In this document: one piece after another, positions 44,936-55,306 of the stretch
Layout of the letters: each line of letters starts with the position of its first letter
How positions within the stretch are numbered: the stretch's first letter is position 1
Assembly: GCF_003344885.1 (NCBI RefSeq)
Contig: NZ_CP031155.1
Coordinates: forward strand, 2,311,327-2,375,326
Reading direction: 5' to 3'
Length of the DNA stretch: 64,000 nucleotides
Source of the DNA: Altererythrobacter sp. ZODW24
Lineage (GTDB): Bacteria > Pseudomonadota > Alphaproteobacteria > Sphingomonadales > Sphingomonadaceae
The notes under the pieces: model-generated
The model's database searches: none
What the model saw: the letters and a program-made list of their open reading frames with translations, nothing else
What the model was told of the DNA's origin: nothing
Position numbers and translations under genes: made by a program

Positions 44936-45655
44936 ATGACAGATACAATCCTGATTTTCGCTATTTTGATCCCGTCTTTGGTGGTCGCCATCGTATTTCA
45001 CGAGGTAGCTCATGGATGGGCTGCGCTCTCGTTGGGCGATCCGACGGCCAAGGAGCGCAATCGGCTTAGTCTCAATCCTTTGCGGCACGTTGATCCGGTG
45101 GGCACGCTGCTCGTGCCGGGCTTTCTAGCCGTGGTTGGCGGACCGATTTTTGGTTGGGCCAAACCCGTGCCTGTATTGAAGAACCGGCTCAACAATCCGC
45201 GTTTCGGAATGATGGCCGTTGCGGCTGCTGGACCGCTCACGAACTTCCTGTTGGCGATTGTTGCGGCGATTGCGCTGGGTATGACGCTGCCTGCGGGAGC
45301 GGGTATGTCCGAAGGCGGAACGGGCATGTCGACGATTATCGGCCTAGATGGTGAAGTCGCTCCGATTGCCACTGGCATGTTCTATTTCCTGCTGATCAAT
45401 GTCTTTTTGGGCATGTTCAACCTGCTGCCGATCCCGCCATTTGACGGGTCGCATATTATCGAAGGGGCGCTCCCCCGCCGCTGGGTTGGATATTACGAGA
45501 AGTTGCGTCCATTCGGCATGTATCTGTTTCTTGGCCTCGTTGCGGTGACATGGTTCGCGCCGGGGCTGGGCGTGCTTGAAAACACCATCGGCCCGCCGGT
45601 AAATTGGGCGCTCGATAAGTATTTGGCGCTCGCTCAGAGCTTCGCAGGCTCATGA
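44936..45655 (+). CDS. Site-2 protease family membrane metallopeptidase (M50)
   Basis: 239 residues, about five membrane helices. Zinc motif HEVAH (residues 22-26) in the first helix and NLLPIPPFDGS near 165-175 give the third ligand Asp. No PDZ domain, so it belongs to the small M50B/SREBP-like group and not to RseP. Probable intramembrane protease; targets unknown. Overlaps truB by 4 bases. Confidence 0.9.
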   Translation: MTDTILIFAILIPSLVVAIVFHEVAHGWAALSLGDPTAKERNRLSLNPLRHVDPVGTLLVPGFLAVVGGPIFGWAKPVPVLKNRLNNPRFGMMAVAAAGPLTNFLLAIVAAIALGMTLPAGAGMSEGGTGMSTIIGLDGEVAPIATGMFYFLLINVFLGMFNLLPIPPFDGSHIIEGALPRRWVGYYEKLRPFGMYLFLGLVAVTWFAPGLGVLENTIGPPVNWALDKYLALAQSFAGS

Positions 45656-46641
45656 ACCCCCAGCACGGCTGGATAATCCTCGATAAGCCTGCGGGGCTTG
45701 GCTCCACGCAGGCGGTCGGCGCAGTGAAGCGCAATCTGCGTGAGGCAGGCTATCCCAAGGTCAAAGTTGGGCACGGAGGCACTCTAGACCCTCTAGCGGA
45801 GGGGGTTTTACCCATCGCGCTGGGCGAAGCGACCAAGCTGGCCGGGCGGATGCTCGACGCCAGTAAGATATATGAGTTCACCATCCAGTTCGGCGAGGAA
45901 ACGACGACGCTCGATACCGAGGGCGAAGTCACTGCGCGCACTGACCGCAGGCCTCCGCTAGCGGCAGTTGCTGCGGTGCTTGACCACTTCACCGGTGAGA
46001 TCGAGCAGGTGCCGCCTGCCTATTCCGCGCTGAAAGTGGATGGCAAGCGCGCCTATGACCGAGCGAGAGCGGGCGAAGATGTTGAGATGAAATCTCGACG
46101 CGTCACGATCCACTCGCTTGAGATGGCATCTGGCGCAGACCGGACAGATGAGGTGGAATCCACCTTCGCAACAACCGGTGGCCGCCCTGACCCCTACGAC
46201 CCGGCTGCGCCGCTCGAATTGGCCGATGCGGTTACGTTGCTGGCGAACGTCAGCAAGGGCACCTATATCCGGTCCCTGGCGCGCGACATTGCCCGCAGTC
46301 TCGGCACACTTGGTCATGTCACCTATTTGCGCCGTACGAAGGCCGGTCCGTTTACCGAAAAACAGGCGATTTCGCTGGACAATTTGAACGCCGTTGGTAA
46401 GGGCGCGCGATTAGAAGACATAATCCTGCCGTTGGAGGCGGGGCTGGACGACATCCCGGCCCTTGATCTCAGTCCGGACGAGGCAGGGGCGATCCGTCAG
46501 GGTCGCGTAATATCCGGGCAGCCCCAACCTGACGGGCTCTACTGGGCGAGGGCCGGCAATGTGCCGGTTGCTCTGGTGGAGCTTTTTGAAGGATCGACGA
46601 AAATCGTCAGGGGTTTCAACCTTCCCGATGTCGCGGAGTAG
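45652..46641 (+). CDS. truB: tRNA pseudouridine-55 synthase
   Basis: 329 residues. GWIILDKPAGLGSTQAV start and GHGGTLDPLAEGVLPIALGEA with catalytic Asp46; C-terminal PUA-like region. Makes pseudouridine 55 in the T-loop of tRNAs. Followed by rpsO after 5 bp. Confidence 0.96.
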   Translation: MNPQHGWIILDKPAGLGSTQAVGAVKRNLREAGYPKVKVGHGGTLDPLAEGVLPIALGEATKLAGRMLDASKIYEFTIQFGEETTTLDTEGEVTARTDRRPPLAAVAAVLDHFTGEIEQVPPAYSALKVDGKRAYDRARAGEDVEMKSRRVTIHSLEMASGADRTDEVESTFATTGGRPDPYDPAAPLELADAVTLLANVSKGTYIRSLARDIARSLGTLGHVTYLRRTKAGPFTEKQAISLDNLNAVGKGARLEDIILPLEAGLDDIPALDLSPDEAGAIRQGRVISGQPQPDGLYWARAGNVPVALVELFEGSTKIVRGFNLPDVAE

Positions 46642-46646
46642 AATGA

Positions 46647-46916
46647 ATGACGATTACTGCTGAAAAGAAACAAGAAGTTATCAAGGACAACGCACAGACC
46701 GAAGGCGATACCGGTTCCCCGGAAGTCCAGGTCGCGATCCTTACCGAACGCATCCGCAATCTGACCGACCACTTCAAAGCGAACCACAAGGATAACCATT
46801 CCCGCCGTGGTCTGCTCATGATGGTCAACAAGCGTCGTAGCTTGCTCGCCTATCTCAAGAAGGTGGACGTTGAACGCTACAACAATCTGATCAAGAAGCT
46901 GGGTCTTCGTAAGTAA
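46647..46916 (+). CDS. rpsO: Ribosomal protein S15
   Basis: 89 residues, full length: [20 protein letters not shown] and [20 protein letters not shown] are invariant S15 segments. 30S subunit, central domain. A strong terminator follows, so pnp relies at least partly on its own promoter. Confidence 0.98.
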   Translation: MTITAEKKQEVIKDNAQTEGDTGSPEVQVAILTERIRNLTDHFKANHKDNHSRRGLLMMVNKRRSLLAYLKKVDVERYNNLIKKLGLRK

Positions 46917-46925
46917 GAATTTTGC

Positions 46926-46966
46926 AAAAGGCGGCTCCCCCAAAAAATGGGCGGGCCGCCTTTTCG
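46926..46966 (+). terminator. Intrinsic terminator after rpsO
   Basis: AAAAGGCGGC (46926-46935) pairs with GCCGCCTTTT (46955-46964), with the T run following. The loop is 19 bases and could form an inner C/G pairing. Confidence 0.85.
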
Positions 46967-47100
46967 CATTACGGGCTGCCTTCGCATTCGGCGAAGCTGC
47001 CTAAGGGGCGCAAATAGCCCCGTACCGGTCCGGGCCGGCACTCCCGGAACAAGTAAGCCCCACGCCGCAATATGGCCGCGAGGGTTCATAAGGAAAATAC
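46967..47100 (+). other. pnp leader region
   Basis: About 130 bp before pnp. Contains a small hairpin CTTCGC-ATTCG-GCGAAG (46981-46997), an interrupted GC-rich pairing around 47028-47050, and ends ATAAGGAAAATAC before ATG (AAGGA ribosome site). In enterobacteria the pnp leader is an autoregulation site cut by RNase III; whether this one works that way is unknown. Confidence 0.4.
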
Positions 47101-49371
47101 ATGTTCGACAAGAAAACCGTATCGATTGAGTGGGGCGGCAAAACCCTCACCCTCGAAACCGGACAGATCGCCCGTCAGGCTGACGGCGCCGTTCTGGCCA
47201 CCTATGGCGAAACCGTGGTGCTTTGCGCCGTGACCGCCGCCAAGAGTGTACGTGAAGGGCAGGATTTCTTCCCGCTGACCGTCCACTATCAGGAAAAATT
47301 CTCATCCGCCGGCCGTATCCCGGGTGGGTTCTTCAAGCGTGAAGGCCGCGCGACGGAAAAAGAGACGCTGACATCGCGTCTCATTGACCGTCCGGTTCGT
47401 CCGCTGTTCCCCGAAGGTTTCTACAACGAAATCAACGTAATTTGCCAGGTTCTATCGTATGACGGTGAAACCGAGCCAGATATCATCGCGATGGTTGCAG
47501 CTTCTGCTGCCCTGACGATTTCCGGCCTGCCCTTTATGGGCCCAATCGGCGCAGCACGCGTTGGTTATGTTGATGGCGAATACGTCCTCAACCCAAGCGT
47601 TTCAACAATCTTCGACGAAGGCGCTCTCGACCTCGTTGTTGCTGCAACCAACGACGCTGTGATGATGGTTGAATCGGAAGCGAAAGAGCTTTCCGAAGAA
47701 ACAATGCTGGGCGCTGTGATGTTCGCTCACGAAGAAAGCCGCAAGGTTATCGGCGCGATCATCGATCTGGCTGAACAGGCTGCCAAGGATCCGTGGGAAG
47801 TTAACATTTCCGACGATACCGCAGCCATCAAGGAAAAGCTGCGCGGCGTAGTCGGTGATGACATTGCCGCTGCTTACAAGCTGACCGACAAATCCGAACG
47901 TCAGGACGCGCTGAATGCAGCCCGCGCCAAGGCCAAGGAATCCTACGCTGACGAAGACGGTCAGACGCAGATGACTGCTGGTAAAGCAGTTAAGAAGCTC
48001 GAAGCTGATATCGTTCGCGGTGCCATCCTTAAGGACGGCCAGCGTATCGACGGACGTAAGACTGACGAAGTTCGTCCGATTGAAGCCATGGTCGGCTTGC
48101 TGCCACGTACGCACGGCTCGGCATTGTTCACACGCGGTGAAACGCAGGCAATCTGCACCACCACGCTGGGCACCAAGGATGCAGAGCAGATGATCGACGG
48201 CCTCGAAGGCCTGAGCTATTCGCCCTTCATGCTGCACTATAACTTCCCGCCATATTCGGTCGGCGAAGTTGGTCGCTTTGGCTTCACCAGCCGCCGGGAA
48301 ACCGGCCACGGTAAGCTGGCATGGCGTGCGCTGCACCCAGTGCTGCCTACGACCGAAGACTTCCCGTACACGATCCGCATTCTGTCCGACATCACCGAGT
48401 CCAACGGCTCGTCCTCGATGGCGACTGTCTGCGGCGGCTGCCTGTCGATGATGGATGCCGGTGTGCCAATCGAACGCCCTGTTTCGGGCATTGCGATGGG
48501 TCTGATCCTCGAAGGCACCGATTACACCGTGCTGTCCGACATCCTAGGTGACGAAGATCACCTTGGCGACATGGACTTCAAGGTTGCCGGCAGTGAAGCA
48601 GGTATCACTTCGCTCCAGATGGATATCAAGGTTGCCGGCATTACGCAGGAAATCATGACCAAGGCTCTCGAGCAGGCGAAAGCCGGCCGTGCGCACATCC
48701 TGGGTGAAATGACCAAGGCGCTGGGTAACTCCCGCGGTGAAGTCAGCGAGCACGCTCCGCGCATCGAAACGATCCAGATCGACAAATCGAAGATCCGTGA
48801 CATCATTGGTACCGGGGGCAAGGTTATTCGCGAAATCGTCGCGGAAACCGGCGCTAAGGTCGATATTGACGACGAGGGCACGATCAAGATTTCGTCTTCC
48901 GACAGCAGCCAGATCGAAGCCGCGAAAAAGTGGATCGAAGGCATCGTGGAAGAAGCCGAAGTCGGCAAGATCTACAACGGCAAGGTCGTCAACATCGTCG
49001 ACTTTGGTGCATTCGTGAACTTCATGGGCGGCAAGGACGGTCTCGTCCACGTGTCCGAAATGAAGAACGAGCGCGTTGAAAAGCCGGGCGACGTCGTTTC
49101 CGAAGGTCAGGAAGTTAAGGTCAAGGTCCTTGAGATCGACCAGCGCGGCAAGGTGCGTCTCTCGATGCGCGTTGTTGATCAGGAAACCGGCGAAGAGCTG
49201 GAAGACACCCGTCCTCCACGCGAAAACAAGCCCCGCGGTGATCGCGGACCGCGCCGTGGTGGCGGCGCACCTCGCGGTGGCGGTGATCGTGGCCCACGTG
49301 GCGGTGGCGATAAGGGCGGCAAAGAGGGCGGAAACCCTGACCACATGCCAGCCTTCCTGAAGGACGACTAA
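47101..49371 (+). CDS. pnp: Polyribonucleotide nucleotidyltransferase (PNPase)
   Basis: 756 residues. Two RNase PH-like domains (about 1-215 and 305-540, [38 protein letters not shown]), KH domain ([20 protein letters not shown]) and S1 domain (about 620-690), then a Gly/Arg-rich tail ([13 protein letters not shown]). A phosphorolytic 3'-5' exonuclease of RNA decay. Confidence 0.98.
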   Translation: MFDKKTVSIEWGGKTLTLETGQIARQADGAVLATYGETVVLCAVTAAKSVREGQDFFPLTVHYQEKFSSAGRIPGGFFKREGRATEKETLTSRLIDRPVRPLFPEGFYNEINVICQVLSYDGETEPDIIAMVAASAALTISGLPFMGPIGAARVGYVDGEYVLNPSVSTIFDEGALDLVVAATNDAVMMVESEAKELSEETMLGAVMFAHEESRKVIGAIIDLAEQAAKDPWEVNISDDTAAIKEKLRGVVGDDIAAAYKLTDKSERQDALNAARAKAKESYADEDGQTQMTAGKAVKKLEADIVRGAILKDGQRIDGRKTDEVRPIEAMVGLLPRTHGSALFTRGETQAICTTTLGTKDAEQMIDGLEGLSYSPFMLHYNFPPYSVGEVGRFGFTSRRETGHGKLAWRALHPVLPTTEDFPYTIRILSDITESNGSSSMATVCGGCLSMMDAGVPIERPVSGIAMGLILEGTDYTVLSDILGDEDHLGDMDFKVAGSEAGITSLQMDIKVAGITQEIMTKALEQAKAGRAHILGEMTKALGNSRGEVSEHAPRIETIQIDKSKIRDIIGTGGKVIREIVAETGAKVDIDDEGTIKISSSDSSQIEAAKKWIEGIVEEAEVGKIYNGKVVNIVDFGAFVNFMGGKDGLVHVSEMKNERVEKPGDVVSEGQEVKVKVLEIDQRGKVRLSMRVVDQETGEELEDTRPPRENKPRGDRGPRRGGGAPRGGGDRGPRGGGDKGGKEGGNPDHMPAFLKDD

Positions 49372-49400
49372 GTCGCTTTCGGACTAGCTGAAACAAAGAG

Positions 49401-49432
49401 AGGGGCTGCAGCGATGCGGCCCCTTTTCTTTT
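49401..49432 (+). terminator. Intrinsic terminator after pnp
   Basis: AGGGGCTGC (49401-49409) pairs with GCGGCCCCT (49416-49424) with one U-G pair, followed by TTTTCTTTT. Confidence 0.85.
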
Positions 49433-49489
49433 GCGCGGGCTGGGTCCAAATAAGGCTCAACTTTGAGCGTGCCCGGGAAAGGGATCAGC

Positions 49490-49966
49490 TTGCCTAAATC
49501 AAAAATCCGCATCGGGTGGCGTGAATATGTCGATCTGCCCGATCTTGGCCTCGAACATATACCGGCAAAGATCGACACAGGCGCGCGTACCAGCGCGCTT
49601 CACGTCGATTCCATAAAGCCGTTTGAAGCGGAAGACGGCACCGAGATGGTCCGCGTATCGTTCCGTATCCGCCACAATCCCGGTGAGAAGCCCGAGCGGG
49701 TTCACCGCGAGCTGCCGGTTGCAGGGTTGCGCAAAGTTATGAGTTCGAACGGTACTTATGAAGACCGCTGGGTTATCCGTACTGTACTGGAACTGGGCGA
49801 TAGAAAACGCGCTGCCAATTTTACCCTGACCAATCGCGGCTCGATGCGCTATCCAATTCTAGTAGGGCGGAGCGCAATGCGCAGCCGCTACGAAATCGAT
49901 CCCAGCAAATCGTTTTTACACGGCAAGCGCGAGGCCGAACCACTCGTCCATTCGGGAAACCAGTAA
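49490..49966 (+). CDS. rimB: RimB-like ATP-dependent zinc protease (RimK-associated)
   Basis: About 158 residues. [33 protein letters not shown] is the signature of the family of small retropepsin-like proteins (Pfam zinc protease, PF05618), with DTGARTS as the Asp-protease-like loop. In Pseudomonas RimB works with RimK. TTG 49490 has AAAGGGA about 8 bases upstream; TTG 49463 or GTG 49469 would lengthen it slightly. The stop overlaps the rimK ATG by one base (TAATG). Confidence 0.85.
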   Translation: MPKSKIRIGWREYVDLPDLGLEHIPAKIDTGARTSALHVDSIKPFEAEDGTEMVRVSFRIRHNPGEKPERVHRELPVAGLRKVMSSNGTYEDRWVIRTVLELGDRKRAANFTLTNRGSMRYPILVGRSAMRSRYEIDPSKSFLHGKREAEPLVHSGNQ

Positions 49967-50871
49967 TGAAAATCGCCATGCTTGCACGTAATCCGAACCT
50001 CTATTCGCATAAGCGTCTGGTCGAGGCTGCTGAAAAGCGAGGCCACACGCTCGATATTCTCAACACCACACGTTGCACGGTGAACATCGCCAGCCACCGC
50101 CCAACGGTCATGTATAAGGGCGAGACGCTGAAGGGCTACGATGCGGTCATCCCGCGCATTGGCGCTTCCATCACGGCATACGGCCTCGCGGTGCTACGGC
50201 AATTCGAGATGGGCGGCGTCTGGTCGCTCAATGAAAGCGTGGCGATCGGCCGCAGCCGCGACAAACTTCGCTCAACGCAGATCATGGCCAAATATGGTCT
50301 TGGTCTGCCGCTGACAGCCTATGCCAATGATCCCAAGCAGGCAGAACAAATCATCAAGGCGGTCAACGGGCCGCCGGTGGTGATCAAACTGCTCGAAGGT
50401 ACGCAGGGCATCGGCGTGGTGCTCGCAGAAACGCTTAAGGGTGGGGCCTCCATCATCGAAGCGTTTCGCGGCGCGAATATCGCGATCATGGTGCAGGAAT
50501 TCATCAAAGAGGCGGGCGGTTCGGACATTCGCTGCTTGGTCGTGGGCGGCAAAGTCGTAGCGGCGATGAAGCGGCAGGGAGCAGAGGGCGAGTTTCGCAG
50601 CAATCTCCACCGGGGCGGCAGCGCGCAATTGATCAAGATCACGCCAGAAGAACGCAGCACCGCTGTTCGCGCTGCCAAGGTGATGGGGCTGAACGTTTGC
50701 GGCGTGGACTTGCTGCGCAGCAACCATGGTCCGGTGATCATGGAGGTGAACTCCTCTCCCGGCCTCGAGGGCATCGAGAATGCCACTGGCAAGGATATCG
50801 CAGGCCAGATCATCGAATTCATCGAAGGACATGCCTTGAAAGGGAACACCAAAACCCGTGGTAAGGGCTAA
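49966..50871 (+). CDS. rimK: ATP-grasp glutamate ligase RimK
   Basis: 301 residues, the usual length. [20 protein letters not shown] and the ATP-grasp core ([70 protein letters not shown]) are clear. RimK adds glutamates to the C-terminus of ribosomal protein S6 in enterobacteria. Overlaps the deacylase by 14 bases. Confidence 0.94.
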   Translation: MKIAMLARNPNLYSHKRLVEAAEKRGHTLDILNTTRCTVNIASHRPTVMYKGETLKGYDAVIPRIGASITAYGLAVLRQFEMGGVWSLNESVAIGRSRDKLRSTQIMAKYGLGLPLTAYANDPKQAEQIIKAVNGPPVVIKLLEGTQGIGVVLAETLKGGASIIEAFRGANIAIMVQEFIKEAGGSDIRCLVVGGKVVAAMKRQGAEGEFRSNLHRGGSAQLIKITPEERSTAVRAAKVMGLNVCGVDLLRSNHGPVIMEVNSSPGLEGIENATGKDIAGQIIEFIEGHALKGNTKTRGKG

Positions 50872-51919
50872 ATTCTGGGCTGAGAAACGCGCCCCGTTTG
50901 AACTGGCGGGTCAAAAGATCGCTGCCGGCACTGTCGAGACAATCGACGTGCCGGTCAGCCTGCTTTCCAACCATGCTGCGGTTTCAATGCCTGTGCGTGT
51001 ATTTCACGGCAGCAAACCTGGACCCGTGCTGTTCATCAGCGCGGCTGTGCACGGGGATGAGATCATCGGCGTAGAAATCATCCGCCGCGTGATTCAGAAC
51101 GTTTCGATCAAGCGGCTGCGGGGCACCTTGTTGTGCATTCCTGTGGTCAACGCATATGGGTTTATCGCGCGTCAGCGTTATTTGCCCGACAGGCGTGATC
51201 TTAACCGGGTGTTCCCCGGTTCGGCGCGCGGATCGCTCGCCGCGCAATTAGCGCATATGTTCACGACCGAGATTATCGCTCGTAGCGACTATGGTATCGA
51301 CTTGCATTCTGCTGGCCTTCACCGCGAGAATTTGCCGCAAATCCGGATCAGCGAAGGTCGACCAAAAGCGACGGAACTAGCGGATGTCTTTGGCGCGCCA
51401 GCAGTTCTTGTGTCGAAACTGCGCGACGGGTCTCTGCGCCAAACCGCCGCTGACAATAATTGCGATGTGTTACTGATGGAATCCGGTGAAGCGCTGCGCT
51501 TTGATGAATTCGCTATCCGTATCGGCACGCGCGGTATTCTGCGCGTGATGGAACATCTCGATATGGGGGTTCGCAAGCAGTCGACGCGGGCTGCCAAGTC
51601 TGTTCATAGCGACCGCACTAGATGGGTCCGGGCCGAGGAGGGCGGCCTGTTCCGCTCGACCCGAAAGATTGGCCAATTCGTGGAAAAAGGCGAAGTGATG
51701 GGTTATGTCAGCGATCCGTTCGGTGACATCGACTTGCCGGTCGAAGCTCCGGTAAAAGGGATCATTATTGGCCGAACCAATCTGCCGGTCGTCAATATGG
51801 GCGACGCGCTTGTGCATGTGGCGGAAGTAGTGCGGCCCGACACGGCCGACGAACGCTTGACCCAGATCGAAGAAGCGGCGTTTGAAGACGAGCTGTTTGA
51901 CGAAGACGAGATAATTTGA
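50858..51919 (+). CDS. Succinylglutamate desuccinylase/aspartoacylase-family deacylase
   Basis: 353 residues, GTG start. Zinc carboxypeptidase-like fold: [19 protein letters not shown] holds the H..E zinc ligands, and [14 protein letters not shown] gives the third His; [11 protein letters not shown] binds substrate carboxylate. The C-terminal part adds an EEGGLFRST/biotinyl-like beta domain, as in AstE/ASPA-like proteins. Its substrate is unknown; location behind rimB-rimK suggests it acts on glutamyl or acyl-modified products. An acidic tail ([11 protein letters not shown]) ends the protein. Confidence 0.88.
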   Translation: MVRAKFWAEKRAPFELAGQKIAAGTVETIDVPVSLLSNHAAVSMPVRVFHGSKPGPVLFISAAVHGDEIIGVEIIRRVIQNVSIKRLRGTLLCIPVVNAYGFIARQRYLPDRRDLNRVFPGSARGSLAAQLAHMFTTEIIARSDYGIDLHSAGLHRENLPQIRISEGRPKATELADVFGAPAVLVSKLRDGSLRQTAADNNCDVLLMESGEALRFDEFAIRIGTRGILRVMEHLDMGVRKQSTRAAKSVHSDRTRWVRAEEGGLFRSTRKIGQFVEKGEVMGYVSDPFGDIDLPVEAPVKGIIIGRTNLPVVNMGDALVHVAEVVRPDTADERLTQIEEAAFEDELFDEDEII

Positions 51920-51929
51920 GGTTTGGGCG

Positions 51930-52616
51930 ATGCTGACGCGAAAGATTATAGATACGGTGCAAGTGCCGGGCGGGGCGGAACTGCAACTCGTTACGCATGG
52001 CCGTGATTTTATCATCGTGCTCGACCGAAATGAGCTGATGAGTACGCGGATGCAGTTCTCCGAACAGCAACTGGCGGTCATGACATTAGATCGGGTCGAA
52101 GCCCAGAATGCCAATGTGCTGATTGGCGGCTATGGGATGGGCTTTACCTTGCGCGCTGCCTTGGCTGAAATTGGTGAAAAAGCGCGGGTTACCGTTGCTG
52201 AGTTGGTGCCTGAAATTATCAACTGGGCTCGCGGACCGATGGCCGAGATCACGCAGGACTGTCTTGATGATCCCCGCGTAATTCTCGAGCTTGATGATGT
52301 TGCCGAGGTGATCGGTGATGCCGCGGATATGGGCACGCAATATGATGCAATCCTGCTCGATGTCGACAATGGTCCGGACGGGCTTGTCCATGATGGCAAC
52401 AACCGGATTTATTCGAAGACTGGTCTAGGCAAGGCGCGCGACGCTCTTCACCCCGATGGCGTGCTTGCGATCTGGTCAGCCGGACCTGATCCGCAATTTG
52501 TCCGCCGGTTAGGCAACGCCGGCTTCAATGTCGAAGAAGTCGAAGTCCGGGCGCGGCCCAACAATAAGGGACCGCGCCACTGGATCTGGTTCGCCCGCCC
52601 AAGGGGCAGGTCGTAA
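51930..52616 (+). CDS. Spermidine synthase-like protein
   Basis: 228 residues. Rossmann-type fold: NVLIGGYGMGFTLRAAL is a GxG motif, VTVAELVPEIINWA and YDAILLDVDNGPDGLVH give the acidic substrate/cofactor positions. It resembles SpeE-like proteins, but lacks the N-terminal beta domain of usual length, so a different aminopropyl- or methyltransferase role is possible. Follows the deacylase after 10 bp, so it is in the same operon. Confidence 0.8.
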   Translation: MLTRKIIDTVQVPGGAELQLVTHGRDFIIVLDRNELMSTRMQFSEQQLAVMTLDRVEAQNANVLIGGYGMGFTLRAALAEIGEKARVTVAELVPEIINWARGPMAEITQDCLDDPRVILELDDVAEVIGDAADMGTQYDAILLDVDNGPDGLVHDGNNRIYSKTGLGKARDALHPDGVLAIWSAGPDPQFVRRLGNAGFNVEEVEVRARPNNKGPRHWIWFARPRGRS

Positions 52617-52619
52617 GAG

Positions 52620-53144
52620 CTAAGCCTTGACCTTCGTCGCGCCGAGGAAGTCGCGCTTACCAACCGGAACGCCCTTCATCCGAAGGATGTCGTAGGCGGT
52701 TGTCGCGTGAAAATAGAAGTTCGGATTGGTGAAGCTGAGCAGGAAGTCCTGCACGGTGTATTCCTGACGGAACTTCTCACCGAATGCGAAGACCATGTCG
52801 TTGCCTGCGATACTTTCAAGCTCATCCACCGTTGTGCCGTTTAGCACATTACGCGACTGATCGAGTGATGCCTTCAGCTCCGCAAACGTACCCGGAGGAG
52901 GCGTCATCTCGGGCCGGTACTCGCCAGCGCGGACTGCTTCGATGGCATAACCCGAATGGCCCCAGCAGCTCTTCACCTGATAGGAGAAAGGCAGCATGTC
53001 ATCGATCAATCGAGCCTGCACCAGTTCACTCTCATCCATGTTGTTCTCAGCGGCGAAGGCGACCGCTTTATCGATCATCGCATCGACTGAATCGATAACT
53101 TGGAGCCAGCTGGGAATGGTTGCTTCGTGAAGTGTCAGGGGCAT
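52620..53144 (-). CDS. DUF1993 family protein
   Basis: 174 residues, helical, soluble: PSWLQVIDSVDAMIDKAVAF, LIDDMLPFSYQVKSCWGHSG and NPNFYFHATTAYDILRMKGV mark DUF1993, a DinB-like four-helix family of unknown function. Converges on the rim operon with a 3-bp gap. Confidence 0.88.
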   Translation of the reverse strand: MPLTLHEATIPSWLQVIDSVDAMIDKAVAFAAENNMDESELVQARLIDDMLPFSYQVKSCWGHSGYAIEAVRAGEYRPEMTPPPGTFAELKASLDQSRNVLNGTTVDELESIAGNDMVFAFGEKFRQEYTVQDFLLSFTNPNFYFHATTAYDILRMKGVPVGKRDFLGATKVKA

Positions 53145-53192
53145 AGGAGTGTCCTTAAAATTGGGTCGCTCGGTACATTTAGCCGCGAAAGA

Positions 53193-53227
53193 AAAGAGCG
53201 CCAGACTCTTTCCGACCTGACGCTCTC
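53193..53227 (-). terminator. Intrinsic terminator after gcrA
   Basis: On the minus strand AGAGCGTCAG pairs with CTGGCGCTCT (one U-G pair), with a 12-base loop and TTTTCTTT after. Lies 20 bp past the gcrA stop. Confidence 0.8.
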
Positions 53228-53247
53228 TTGATTCTAATTAACGCTGC

Positions 53248-53946
53248 TTAACGAACGCGCGGGCCGCCGAAGGGCAATGGCGGCGGCGGGCGACGCTGAC
53301 CGCGGGGCAACTGAGCCTGATAGGCGCGGCCGCAATGTTCTACGCAATATGGGAAGCCGGGGTTCACGGCAGTTCCGCAGAAATGGAAATCTGGCTCGCC
53401 TGGATGCCCCATCGGCCAGCGGCAAACGCGGTCGTTCAATTCCAGCAGGCTGGTCTTGTCGGCGATGTCCGGGCTCGGTTTGGCTGGAACCAAGCGGCGT
53501 GGCGGCGCTGGCGGGATCGGCGGTTGCTGATCACCAGGGCCCTGACGCAAGAAGCCGCCGGGACCGACCGATACGATCTTGGGAGAATTTTGCGTCGGGT
53601 TCGGAACCGGCTGGATTGGTGTGCCAGGTGGTGGTGGTGGCGGCTTGGCCGCAGCGGCGCGTTCGGCGGCTGTGGGGTTGGCCTTCGGCTTGATTACCGG
53701 GCGCGAGTGGGTTTTGGGCGCGGCTTTTTTAGCCGCTGCCTTCGGCGGGGCCTTCGGGGCTGCATCCTTCTTCTTTTTATCGCTCGCCTTCACCGGGGAA
53801 GGGCGCGACTTGAGGTCAAGGCGGTGCGCCTTGCCAATCACAGCATTCCGGCTCACACCGCCAAGTTCTTCGGCGATCTGGCTGGCAGTGCTGCCGCCTT
53901 CCCACATTTTCTTCAGCGTCGCGATGCGATCGTCAGTCCAGCTCAT
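53248..53946 (-). CDS. gcrA: Cell-cycle regulator GcrA
   Basis: 232 residues. N-terminal MSWTDDRIATLKKMWEGGST and ASQIAEELGGVSRNAVIGKA form the GcrA DNA-binding domain; a Pro/Ala/Lys-rich linker (about 75-165) follows, then the C-terminal sigma-70-binding region CRWPMGHPGEPDFHFCG. GcrA acts with sigma-70 at methylated GANTC promoters in Alphaproteobacteria. ATG 53946 matches the family start; a longer frame runs back to 54048 but adds no homologous residues. Confidence 0.95.
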   Translation of the reverse strand: MSWTDDRIATLKKMWEGGSTASQIAEELGGVSRNAVIGKAHRLDLKSRPSPVKASDKKKKDAAPKAPPKAAAKKAAPKTHSRPVIKPKANPTAAERAAAAKPPPPPPGTPIQPVPNPTQNSPKIVSVGPGGFLRQGPGDQQPPIPPAPPRRLVPAKPSPDIADKTSLLELNDRVCRWPMGHPGEPDFHFCGTAVNPGFPYCVEHCGRAYQAQLPRGQRRPPPPLPFGGPRVR

Positions 53947-54046
53947 TTGTGCTCCAGCATATTCAAGTTGCGCCCCAATCGACCGGTTGGGCAGAATCGG
54001 GCGGTGTTGCTTGTCAGGACAAGTCGTTGGCCCTACTCGCAGCCCC

Positions 54047-54916
54047 ATGGTCGATCAAGCTCATAACACCGCCCGCAATCTCGCCGACACAGGTCAGAGC
54101 TTTTCACCTCCAGGAGAGCCGGTCTTGCGCGGCGTAAACCGTCTCGGGCTTTGGACCTTATATAGTAAGGAGTGTCGGCGGTTTCTCAAGGTGCAGACCC
54201 AGACAATATGGGCACCTGCCGTCACAACCGTACTTTTTTTGATCATATTCACTGTTGCGCTCGGCCGATCAGGCCGCGAAGTGTTGGGAGTGCCCTTTGC
54301 GACCTTCGTCGCACCGGGGCTGATTGTGATGGGCATGATGCAAAATGCCTTCGCCAATTCCAGTTTCAGCCTGCTTGGTGGCAAGATCCAGGGCACGATC
54401 ATTGATTATCTGATGCCGCCGCTGTCCGAAGGGGAGTTGATGGCAGGTATTGTTGGGGCCGCCGTCACGCGCGCCTTGCTGGTAGGACTGGCGGTGGGCC
54501 TTGCAATGTTACTGTGGCCCGGCGTTTCGCTGGCCATGGCGCACCCTTGGGCCGTCCTGTGGTTCGGCCTCAATGGATCGATCCTGTTGGCATTGCTGGG
54601 GTTGCTAACATCGTTGTGGGCCGAGAAGTTCGATCACAACTCTGCGGTGAGCAATTTCGTCATCGCCCCGCTATCGCTGCTTTCAGGCACGTTTTATGTG
54701 ATCGATAATCTGGCGCCACTGTTCCAAGCGATTAGCCGGCTGAACCCGTTCTTCTACGTGATTTCGGGTTTTCGCTTCGGATTCCTTGGCCGTAGCGACA
54801 TTGGCGACACCAACTTGGCAGTGCTTTACGGCGCTATCGGACTTGGCTTGTTCAATGTGGTTTTGGCATTCGGCGCCTATCGGCTTCTGCGGTCCGGCTG
54901 GAAGCTGAAAAGCTAG
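54047..54916 (+). CDS. ABC-2 type transporter permease
   Basis: 289 residues, six membrane helices. The core VLFLIIFTVALGRSG, GLIVMGMMQNAFANSSFS and PLSLLSGTFYVIDNLAPL fit NodJ/YadH-like exporters of polysaccharide, drug or lipid type. No ATPase gene is adjacent, so the partner lies elsewhere. ATG 54047, divergent from gcrA over about 100 bp. Confidence 0.88.
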   Translation: MVDQAHNTARNLADTGQSFSPPGEPVLRGVNRLGLWTLYSKECRRFLKVQTQTIWAPAVTTVLFLIIFTVALGRSGREVLGVPFATFVAPGLIVMGMMQNAFANSSFSLLGGKIQGTIIDYLMPPLSEGELMAGIVGAAVTRALLVGLAVGLAMLLWPGVSLAMAHPWAVLWFGLNGSILLALLGLLTSLWAEKFDHNSAVSNFVIAPLSLLSGTFYVIDNLAPLFQAISRLNPFFYVISGFRFGFLGRSDIGDTNLAVLYGAIGLGLFNVVLAFGAYRLLRSGWKLKS

Positions 54917-54925
54917 CTGCCGAGC

Positions 54926-55306
54926 TTAATGCGTTAATCGGCGGCGCAGGCGGTATCGGCCTTCTTCGAAGTTGCCAAAGAGCTCGTCGACCTGCGGATG
55001 TTCGACCGGACCGCCATCGCTGTCTGCGAGCAGGTTCTGCTGGCTGACATAAGCAACATAGGATGACTCATCATTCTCGGCGAGCAGGTGATAGAACGGT
55101 TGGTCACGCTCAGGACGGACATCTTGTGGGATTGATTCCCACCATTCCTCGCTATTGGCGAAGACCGGGTCAATGTCGAACACCACACCGCGAAAATCAA
55201 ACATCTTATGCCGCACGACATCGCCAATGCCAAAGCGGGCCTCGGCATGCAGAGGCGCGTCAATCTGACGTCCGGCGGTGGGGGAAAAGAAGCTGGCGCG
55301 GTCCAT
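54926..55306 (-). CDS. hspQ: Heat shock protein HspQ
   Basis: 126 residues. FGIGDVVRHKMFDFRGVVFD, then HLLAENDESSYVAYVSQQNL are HspQ/YccV hallmarks; the protein modulates Lon protease and hemimethylated-DNA-related replication in enterobacteria. ATG 55306 fits the usual start; a frame 14 codons longer exists. Confidence 0.92.
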   Translation of the reverse strand: MDRASFFSPTAGRQIDAPLHAEARFGIGDVVRHKMFDFRGVVFDIDPVFANSEEWWESIPQDVRPERDQPFYHLLAENDESSYVAYVSQQNLLADSDGGPVEHPQVDELFGNFEEGRYRLRRRLTH

